Below, in pieces: positions 17,212 to 23,679 of a stretch of 38,421 bases of DNA. A program made the translations under genes and the position numbers. Location: the NCBI RefSeq assembly GCF_001425685.1, contig NZ_LMCY01000011.1, forward strand, positions 32,975-71,395, given 5' to 3'. The notes under the pieces are model-generated. The model saw only the letters and a program-made list of their open reading frames with translations, did not search any database and was not told the DNA's origin. The number at the start of each line of letters is the position of its first letter. Positions within the stretch are counted from its first letter, which is position 1. The stretch comes from Massilia sp. Root335 (GTDB lineage Bacteria > Pseudomonadota > Gammaproteobacteria > Burkholderiales > Burkholderiaceae_D).

Positions 17212-18618
17212 TTGCAACCGCCAACCAGATTGCTCGCCATCCTGGCCGCCTTCGCATGCCTCGCCGCACCCGCCCACGCGGACGGCCCCATTCGCAACCC
17301 CGACAACAAGAACCGCAACGACGCCGGCGAGGGCACGTATCCCGTGCCGTACAAGAAACCCGCCGTGGCCGAGATCGCGGCGGCGCTGCAGCGCGTCCGC
17401 GGCTACCTCGACAGCCAGACGCCGACCCGCGTCGTCCACAAGGGCAGCGGCGCCCCCATCACCGATTTCGGCACGCCCGTGGCCGACGCGGTCGTCGCGA
17501 CGGCGGACGCCGGTTTCAGCCTGCAGGCCTACGAGATGGGCGTCGTGCATGCCGGCCTGCTCAAGGCGGCCGCGGTCACGGGCGACAAGAGCTACACCGC
17601 CCTCACCGCCCGCCACCTGCAGTTCTTCGCCGACAAACTCCCGTATTTCCGCGCCCAGGAACAGCGCTTCCACCTCGAACGCGCCAACAGCTTCGCGCGC
17701 TTCATCGATCCGCGCTCGCTCGACGACGCCGGCTCGATGTGCGCCGCGATGATGCGCGCGCGCAGCAAAGGCGTCGGGCCCGACCTCGGGGCCCAGATCC
17801 GCGTGTGCGGCGACTGGGTCGCGAAACGCCAGTTCCGCCTGCCCGACGGCACCCTCGCGCGCCAGCGCCCGCAGGCCGTGTCGCTGTGGGCCGACGATAT
17901 GTACATGGGGATTCCAGCGCTGGCGGAACTCGGCCGCATGACGGGCGAGCGCGCCTACTTCGACGACGCCGTCAGGAACGTGCTGCAGATGTCGGGCTAC
18001 CTGTTCGATCCGCAGAAGAATCTGTACACGCACGGCTGGAACGCTAACAATCCGGACGCGCCGCGCTTCTACTGGGGCCGCGCGAACGGCTGGGCGGTGC
18101 TGGCGATGTCCGACCTGCTCGACGTGCTGCCGCACGACCATCCCGGCTATCCGCAGGTGATGGCGCAGTTGAAGAAATCGTTGCGCGGCATCGCCGAACG
18201 CCAGTCCGGCGCCGGCCTGTGGCACCAGATGATCGACCGCGACGATTCCTACCTCGAGACATCGGCCAGCGCCATCTTCGTCTACGTGATCGCGCACGCC
18301 GTCAACGAAGGCTGGATCAGCCCCGCGACCTGGGGATCGATCGCGCAGGCCGGCTGGAACGCGCTGTCCGCGCGCATCGACGCGCAGGGCCGCGTCGAGG
18401 GCACGTGCGTGGGCACGACGTTCGCGAGCGACCAGGTCTATTACTACCACCGCCCCACCAGCACGGCCGCGCTGCACGGCTACGGCCCCACGCTGCTGGC
18501 CGGCGCCGAGATGATCCGCCTGCTGAACAATCCGGCGATCGACATCCAGTACCGCGTCCGCACCTATCACTACGTGCCCAGGGACGGCGGGCAGACCAGC
18601 TACCGCGAACATCCCTGA
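17212..18618 (+). CDS. GH105 unsaturated rhamnogalacturonyl hydrolase (exported)
   Basis: 468 residues with a signal peptide (LLAILAAFACLAAPAHA) and an (alpha/alpha)6-barrel glycoside hydrolase 105/88 domain. Diagnostic motifs are WADDMYMG with the catalytic Asp pair 228-229, THGW (273-276), YWGRANGW (287-294) and GLWHQMID. The family removes the 4,5-unsaturated galacturonyl residue from the non-reducing end of oligomers made by pectate or rhamnogalacturonan lyases. Export to the periplasm is predicted; many YteR/YesR relatives are cytoplasmic. The start is TTG at 17212, backed by GGAGA five bases upstream; no better in-frame start precedes the signal peptide. First gene of a two-gene operon under operators B1 and B2. 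Confidence 0.88.
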   Translation: MQPPTRLLAILAAFACLAAPAHADGPIRNPDNKNRNDAGEGTYPVPYKKPAVAEIAAALQRVRGYLDSQTPTRVVHKGSGAPITDFGTPVADAVVATADAGFSLQAYEMGVVHAGLLKAAAVTGDKSYTALTARHLQFFADKLPYFRAQEQRFHLERANSFARFIDPRSLDDAGSMCAAMMRARSKGVGPDLGAQIRVCGDWVAKRQFRLPDGTLARQRPQAVSLWADDMYMGIPALAELGRMTGERAYFDDAVRNVLQMSGYLFDPQKNLYTHGWNANNPDAPRFYWGRANGWAVLAMSDLLDVLPHDHPGYPQVMAQLKKSLRGIAERQSGAGLWHQMIDRDDSYLETSASAIFVYVIAHAVNEGWISPATWGSIAQAGWNALSARIDAQGRVEGTCVGTTFASDQVYYYHRPTSTAALHGYGPTLLAGAEMIRLLNNPAIDIQYRVRTYHYVPRDGGQTSYREHP

Positions 18619-18641
18619 GCGCCCACATGGAAGCCCGAATC

Positions 18642-19859
18642 ATGCGCACCCGATTCCTGCTCTGCGCGGCCGCCGCGCTGCTCCCCGCCGGTGCCGGCGC
18701 TGCCGAGCGCCTCACCGTCACCGTCACCCACGACCTCGATGCGGCGCGCCCGTCCGAGACGATCGAGATCCCGTGGAAGGACGTCAACGCCGCGCTGCCC
18801 GGCGCGCTGATCCAGCACATCGTCGTGAAGGATGCGGCCGGCCACGTGCTGCCCTATCAGGTGACGAACGTCGCGCCGCAAGCGAAGGATCCGAAGGGCA
18901 TCGGCGTCGCGTACGGCGAACTGCTGTTCCAGCACGACTTCGCGCCCGGCGAGAAGACCGCCACGTTCATCGTCGAAAAGAACGCCGCGCTCTCGCCGCC
19001 GTTCGCGCCCAGGGCGTTCGCCCGCTACGTGCCGGAACGCCTCGACGATTTCGCGTGGGAGAACGACGTCATCGGCCACCGCACCTACGGCCCGGCCCTC
19101 GCCGCGCCGGCGCCGCCCGGCAGCGGCAAGGAAGTGCTGGAGACGAGCGGCCTCGATATCTGGTTCAAGCGCGTGGATTACCCGATCGTCGACCGCTGGT
19201 ACAACAAGGGCCACGACCACTACCACCACGACGAGGGCGAAGGCATGGACATGTACAACGTCGGCCGTTCGCGCGGGGCCGGCGGAACGGGCGTGTGGGA
19301 TGGCGCGCGCCTCGCCACGAGCCGCAATTACGCGACCTGGAAAGTGCTGGCCAACGGCCCGGTCCGCGCCGTGTTCGAACTGGCGTACGACGCCTGGGAT
19401 GCCGCCGGCACGAAGGTCACGGAAGTGAAACGCTTCACCGTCGACGCCGGCCACCAGCTGGACCGGATCGACAGCACGTTCACGTTTTCCGGACCGGCCG
19501 CGTTGACCGTGGCCGTGGGCCTGAACAAGACCCCGGCGGACAAGAAGCAGGCCGCGCGCGTCGCCCTCGTGCGCGACGACGCCGACCACGCGCTGCTGCA
19601 ATGGGTCGAGCAGGCGACGAACGGCGCGTTCGGCACGGCCGTCGTGCTGCCGGCAGCTTCCGGCTATGCGGAGGACGCGCTGAACGACCTCGTGCTGGCC
19701 CGAGTCGAATCGGGCAAGCCGCTGCGCTACTGGGTCGGCGCCGCCTGGGACCGCGCCGGCCGCATCACGTCGAAGGCGGCATGGCAGGCGTACGTGGCGG
19801 CCGAGGCCCGGCGCATCGCGCATCCCGTGCACGTCGCGCTCGACGCCGGCCCGAACTGA
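18642..19859 (+). CDS. DUF4861 family secreted protein
   Basis: 405 residues beginning with a signal peptide (FLLCAAAALLPAGAGA). The body is beta-rich (VTVTHDLDAARPSETIEIPW, AYGELLFQHDF, ENDVIGHRTYGPAL). It has a striking acidic and His-rich loop (KGHDHYHHDEGEGMDMYN), then GVWDGARLATSRNY and PVRAVFELAYDAW. This pattern is that of DUF4861 proteins, often found in uronate polysaccharide loci and lacking an established reaction as far as I know. The His/Asp loop could bind metal or form an active site. GGAAG eight bases before ATG 18642 supports this start; ATG 18627 is in frame too. It follows GH105 by 23 bp in the same operon, so it probably acts on pectin-derived oligosaccharides. Confidence 0.8.
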   Translation: MRTRFLLCAAAALLPAGAGAAERLTVTVTHDLDAARPSETIEIPWKDVNAALPGALIQHIVVKDAAGHVLPYQVTNVAPQAKDPKGIGVAYGELLFQHDFAPGEKTATFIVEKNAALSPPFAPRAFARYVPERLDDFAWENDVIGHRTYGPALAAPAPPGSGKEVLETSGLDIWFKRVDYPIVDRWYNKGHDHYHHDEGEGMDMYNVGRSRGAGGTGVWDGARLATSRNYATWKVLANGPVRAVFELAYDAWDAAGTKVTEVKRFTVDAGHQLDRIDSTFTFSGPAALTVAVGLNKTPADKKQAARVALVRDDADHALLQWVEQATNGAFGTAVVLPAASGYAEDALNDLVLARVESGKPLRYWVGAAWDRAGRITSKAAWQAYVAAEARRIAHPVHVALDAGPN

Positions 19860-19909
19860 CGCCCGCGCCCCGGGGCGTGTCAATTTCCCAACACATTATT
19901 TGGCAAATC

Positions 19910-19920
19910 TGGTCTGACCA
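19910..19920. promoter_or_regulatory. FadR-type operator, site C1 (TGGTCTGACCA)
   Basis: Identical to site A1 at the regulator gene, and in the same place relative to the promoter: it ends two bases before the -35 hexamer of the TonB-receptor operon. Confidence 0.75.
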
Positions 19921-19922
19921 CA

Positions 19923-19951
19923 TTGATCTTGTGGCCAGACCACTTTAGAAT
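19923..19951 (+). promoter_or_regulatory. Promoter of the TonB-receptor/pectinase operon
   Basis: TTGATC (19923-19928), exactly 17 bp, then TAGAAT (19946-19951), with a start near 19958 and a leader of about 127 bases before the receptor ATG. Confidence 0.7.
19932..19942. promoter_or_regulatory. FadR-type operator, site C2 (TGGCCAGACCA)
   Basis: One mismatch (C for T at position 4) to TNGTNNNACNA. It lies in the -35/-10 spacer, 22 bp centre to centre from C1. Confidence 0.6.
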
Positions 19952-19966
19952 GATTCCACCAAAGAG

Positions 19967-19986
19967 CCGCACGCAAGCACGTGCGG
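19967..19986 (+). promoter_or_regulatory. Hairpin in the TonB-receptor mRNA leader
   Basis: CCGCACG-caagca-CGTGCGG forms a perfect 7-bp stem with a 6-base loop, about 10 bases after the predicted start point. No T tract follows, so it is not a standard terminator. It may stabilise the 5' end of the message. Confidence 0.4.
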
Positions 19987-20084
19987 ATTTCGCCTAGCCA
20001 GGTCTGGTTTTGCAGGAAGCACCCATCGGCGCGACCGCCAAGGCGACGCCGAAACGTCATCGATAATAAACAGGAGACAGCTTC

Positions 20085-22811
20085 ATGAAATACCCCAGCA
20101 GCACCCCGCCCCGTCACCACACCCGCCAGTTCGTACTGTCCTCGATCGCCCTCGCCGTGCTGAGCCTCACCCACCAGGCCTGGGCACAGCAGGCCGACGG
20201 CGCGATCCAGCGCGTCGAAGTCACCGGCTCCAGCATCAAGCGCCTGGCCGCCGAGGAAGCGCTGCCCGTCACGACGATCAAGGCCGACGAACTGGTCAAG
20301 CAAGGCATGACCACGCTGGCCGACGTGATGATGGCGCTGCCGCAGTCGGCGTCGCTGCAGCCGTCGAACGCCGGCTCCGGCACGAACATCAACCTGCGCG
20401 GCCTGGGCGTGAACCGCACCCTCGTGCTGCTGAACGGCCGCCGCCTCGCGAATGAAGCCATCGCCGACGGCTACGCCAACCTCGACACGATCCCGATCAG
20501 CGCCCTGCAGCGCGTCGAGATCCTGCGCGACGGCGCATCGTCGATCTACGGCTCGGACGCCATCGGCGGCGTCGTCAACTTCATCACCAAGCGCGAAGTC
20601 GAGGGCGGCAACGTCACCGTGCAGCTGGTGCAGCCGCAACGCCACGGCGGCGGCGACGAGCAGCGCATCCAGGCCACCTTCGGCAAGGGCAACCTCGAAC
20701 GCGACGGCTGGAACGTCTACGGCACCGTCGACTTCCACCAGCGCAGCCGCCTGCTGCTGTCCGACCGCGCCGGCTTCATTCCGGACGACGCGGCGATGGC
20801 CGCGATCGGCCTGCCGCGCAGCGCCGCGAGCGGCGGTTACGCGACGCCGGCCAACTTCACCAGCTCCGCCAACAAGAACGCGGCGAACCCCTACTACGCG
20901 AGCGGTTGCCTGAGCCCGTACTCGATCCAGGGCGCGAAGAACACCTGCGTCCTGAACGACGACACGTACGGCTCGGCGCTGCACCCGAACAAGCAGCTGA
21001 CGATGTATGCCAAGGCGACGAAGAAGATCGACGCCGACAACACCATCACGGTCGAATACACGCGCGGCGACGAATCGATCTTCGGCCAGAAGAACCCGAC
21101 GCAGGTGGTGGCGGTCGGCAGCGCGAAGGCGATCCTGCCGTCGACCAGCCCGTGGTATCCGGGCAAGAGCGGCGGCGTGCCGGCCGTCGCCGGCATCACG
21201 AACCAGCCGCTGACCGTCTCCTGGGCCGTGGCCGACTTCGGCCCGGCCGTCACGCGCGACAACCAGCTCAACCAGCGCCTGCTGCTGTCCGCGGACGGCA
21301 CCGTCGCCGGTTGGGACTACAAGGCCGGCATGAGCTACGGCCTGTCGCTGCGCAAGGGCTACTACAAATCGGGCTACTTCTCCGGCATCGGCCTGATCAA
21401 CGGCCTGGCGAACGGCGTCCTGAACCCGTTCGGCCTGCAGGACCAGGCGGGCCGCGACTACCTCGAATCGATCGCCGCCGACGGCATGCAGAACCGCAGT
21501 TCGAAGAGCTCGTACTACGGCTTCGACGGCACGATCAGCCGCAGCCTGATGGCGCTGGCCGGCGGCGACCTCGCGCTCGCGCTGGGCGCCGACCTGCACC
21601 GCGACACCAACGAGGACACCAAGCTGGCGCAGGCCGTCGACATCACGTACGCCAAGGCCGTCGCGGCGCACGGCGAAAGCGCGCGCAACGTGGCCGGCAT
21701 CTACACCGAGATCGACGCGCCCGTCACCAAGACCCTGGACCTGAACGGCGCCCTGCGCATCGACAAGTACAGCGACGTCGGCTCGACCGTCACGCCGAAG
21801 ATCAGCTTCCGCTGGCAGCCGACCAAGACCATCATGTTCCGCGGCTCCGCCAATACGGGCTTCCGCGCGCCGACCCTGTTCGACCGCTACGGCTACCGCA
21901 CGACCGTCGCCAACACGACGACGGCCGGACGCTGGGACGATCCGGTCCAGTGCCCGAGCGCGACGCCGCTGATCCCCGGCACCGGCACGGCCGTCCCCGG
22001 CGCCGTCGCGGCCGACGTCTGCAACGCGAAGCTGAACAAGCTGACCGGTTCCAACAACACCCTGCAGCCGGAACGCTCGAAGGGCGGCACGCTGGGCGTC
22101 GTGTTCGAACCGACCCGCGCGTTCACCGCGTCGCTGGACTACTGGCAGGTCAACATGAAGGACATGCTGGCCAACCTGCCGGAGAACGTCTACTTCACCA
22201 ACTACGCCGACTACAAGAACCAGTTCGTGCGGAACCCCGACGGCTCGCTCGCCTACATCAACAACACGACGATGAACCTGGGCGGCCAGATCGCCGCGGG
22301 CGTCGACGTGTCGGCGAACTGGGAGATCGCGAACAGCCGCTACGGCAAGTTCGACGCCGCCATCGACGGCACCTACCTGACCCGCTTCGACAACCAGCTC
22401 GTGCCGAACGGCCCGTGGATGTCGAACGTCGGCCAGTTCGGCTGGGCCAGCAACGGCACCACGTCCAGCCTGCCGATCATCACGTTCCGCTGGAAGCACA
22501 ACCTGCGCCTGAAGTGGCAGAGCGGGGACTACTCGGCCCAGCTGACGAACAACTTCAACAGCGCCTACCGCGACGCCAACACGGCGGTCTCGTCGCAGTA
22601 CTTCCGCGACATCCCGTCGTTCTCGACGTGGAACCTGACCGGCTCGGTCGTCGCGCAGAAGCAGGTCCGCATCACGGCCGGCGTCACGAACCTGTTCGAC
22701 AAGGCCCCGCCGATCACCAACAACACGATCTACAGCAACGGCTACCTGAGCAGCGTGGCGAATCCGACCGGCCGCACCTGGAACCTGCGCGTCAGCTACG
22801 ATTTCGACTGA
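20085..22811 (+). CDS. TonB-dependent receptor, probable pectin-oligosaccharide importer
   Basis: 908 residues. A signal peptide (SSIALAVLSLTHQAWAQ) is followed by a TonB-box-like VEVTGSSIKR. The plug domain spans about 55-180 (GMTTLADVMMALPQSASL, NINLRGLGVNRTLVLLNGRRL, VEILRDGASSIYGSDAIGGVVNFITKR). The 22-strand barrel ends in NLRVSYDFD, with FRGSANTGFRAPTLFDRYG and LQPERSKGGTLGVVFEP as typical barrel motifs. It would import large wall-derived oligosaccharides across the outer membrane. The substrate is inferred from the downstream pectinases and the shared operators. AGGAGA precedes the ATG. First gene of an operon that continues to 28179. Confidence 0.88.
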   Translation: MKYPSSTPPRHHTRQFVLSSIALAVLSLTHQAWAQQADGAIQRVEVTGSSIKRLAAEEALPVTTIKADELVKQGMTTLADVMMALPQSASLQPSNAGSGTNINLRGLGVNRTLVLLNGRRLANEAIADGYANLDTIPISALQRVEILRDGASSIYGSDAIGGVVNFITKREVEGGNVTVQLVQPQRHGGGDEQRIQATFGKGNLERDGWNVYGTVDFHQRSRLLLSDRAGFIPDDAAMAAIGLPRSAASGGYATPANFTSSANKNAANPYYASGCLSPYSIQGAKNTCVLNDDTYGSALHPNKQLTMYAKATKKIDADNTITVEYTRGDESIFGQKNPTQVVAVGSAKAILPSTSPWYPGKSGGVPAVAGITNQPLTVSWAVADFGPAVTRDNQLNQRLLLSADGTVAGWDYKAGMSYGLSLRKGYYKSGYFSGIGLINGLANGVLNPFGLQDQAGRDYLESIAADGMQNRSSKSSYYGFDGTISRSLMALAGGDLALALGADLHRDTNEDTKLAQAVDITYAKAVAAHGESARNVAGIYTEIDAPVTKTLDLNGALRIDKYSDVGSTVTPKISFRWQPTKTIMFRGSANTGFRAPTLFDRYGYRTTVANTTTAGRWDDPVQCPSATPLIPGTGTAVPGAVAADVCNAKLNKLTGSNNTLQPERSKGGTLGVVFEPTRAFTASLDYWQVNMKDMLANLPENVYFTNYADYKNQFVRNPDGSLAYINNTTMNLGGQIAAGVDVSANWEIANSRYGKFDAAIDGTYLTRFDNQLVPNGPWMSNVGQFGWASNGTTSSLPIITFRWKHNLRLKWQSGDYSAQLTNNFNSAYRDANTAVSSQYFRDIPSFSTWNLTGSVVAQKQVRITAGVTNLFDKAPPITNNTIYSNGYLSSVANPTGRTWNLRVSYDFD

Positions 22812-22893
22812 TCGTCGCCGTCAACCGCCGCAGCGCGTGCCCGGTCCGCCGGGCATGCGCTGCGGCGCACGTCATTCCACCGAAAGGACATCG

Positions 22894-23679
22894 ATGCAAT
22901 TCAATCGTCTCGCACTGGCCGCCCTCGTCGTGGCCGGCCACGCCGCCGCGGCCGACGCGGCGCATGCTCCCATCCGCGTCATCCTCGTCGGCGACTCGAC
23001 CATGGCCACGAAGAGCGGCTACGGCGACGCGCTGTGCGCCCGCTTCACGCCCGACGTCACCTGCGTCAACCTCGCGCGCGGCGGTCGCAGTTCCAGCAGC
23101 TTCCGCTACGAAGGCCGCTGGGACGAAGTCCAGCGCATGCTCAAGGACGGCGGCACGTTCAAGGCCACGTACGTCCTCGTACAGTTCGGCCACAACGACC
23201 AGCCGGGCAAGGGCAAGCGCGCCACCGACCTCGTGACCCAGTTCCCGGCCAACATGGCGCGCTACGCGCAGGAGACGCGCGCGGCGAACGGGATCCCGGT
23301 CCTCGTCACGCCGCTGACGCGCCGCACCTTCAAGGGCGCGTATCTCGCGGACGACCTGGCGCCATGGGCCGCCGCCACGCGCGCCGCGGCCAGGCAGGAA
23401 CATGCGGCGCTGCTCGACCTGAACGCCGACAGCGTCGCCGCCGTCCAGGCCATGGGCCAGGACGAGGCGGACACGCTGGCCGTCGTGCCGCGCCCGCCCG
23501 GCTACGGCGAGCCGGTCGATCTCAGCAAGGTCGAACGGGCCGGCCCCGCCAAGACGGCGTTCGACCGCACCCATCTCGGCGCCAAGGGCGCGGACTTCTT
23601 CGCGCGCATGGTCGAGCGCGAACTGGTCGCCGCGCGGCCCGAGACGGCCCATTACTTCAAGGACGGAGGCAAGCCTTGA
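22894..23679 (+). CDS. CE12-type rhamnogalacturonan acetylesterase (SGNH hydrolase)
   Basis: 261 residues with a signal peptide (ending near AAAADA). SGNH blocks are GDST (33-36, nucleophile Ser35), the oxyanion Gly in NLARGGRSSSSF, GHND (99-102) and DRTHLG near the C-terminus (Asp224, His227). This matches carbohydrate esterase family 12, which removes acetyl groups from rhamnogalacturonan or homogalacturonan so that hydrolases can act. It follows the receptor by 82 bp. Its TGA overlaps the TTG start of the next gene. Confidence 0.87.
   Translation: MQFNRLALAALVVAGHAAAADAAHAPIRVILVGDSTMATKSGYGDALCARFTPDVTCVNLARGGRSSSSFRYEGRWDEVQRMLKDGGTFKATYVLVQFGHNDQPGKGKRATDLVTQFPANMARYAQETRAANGIPVLVTPLTRRTFKGAYLADDLAPWAAATRAAARQEHAALLDLNADSVAAVQAMGQDEADTLAVVPRPPGYGEPVDLSKVERAGPAKTAFDRTHLGAKGADFFARMVERELVAARPETAHYFKDGGKP

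Noticed and set aside
19896..22499. 867-codon minus-strand frame over the TonB receptor
   Set aside because: Shadow of the receptor gene; Val/Asp/Arg/Ala-rich with no motif.
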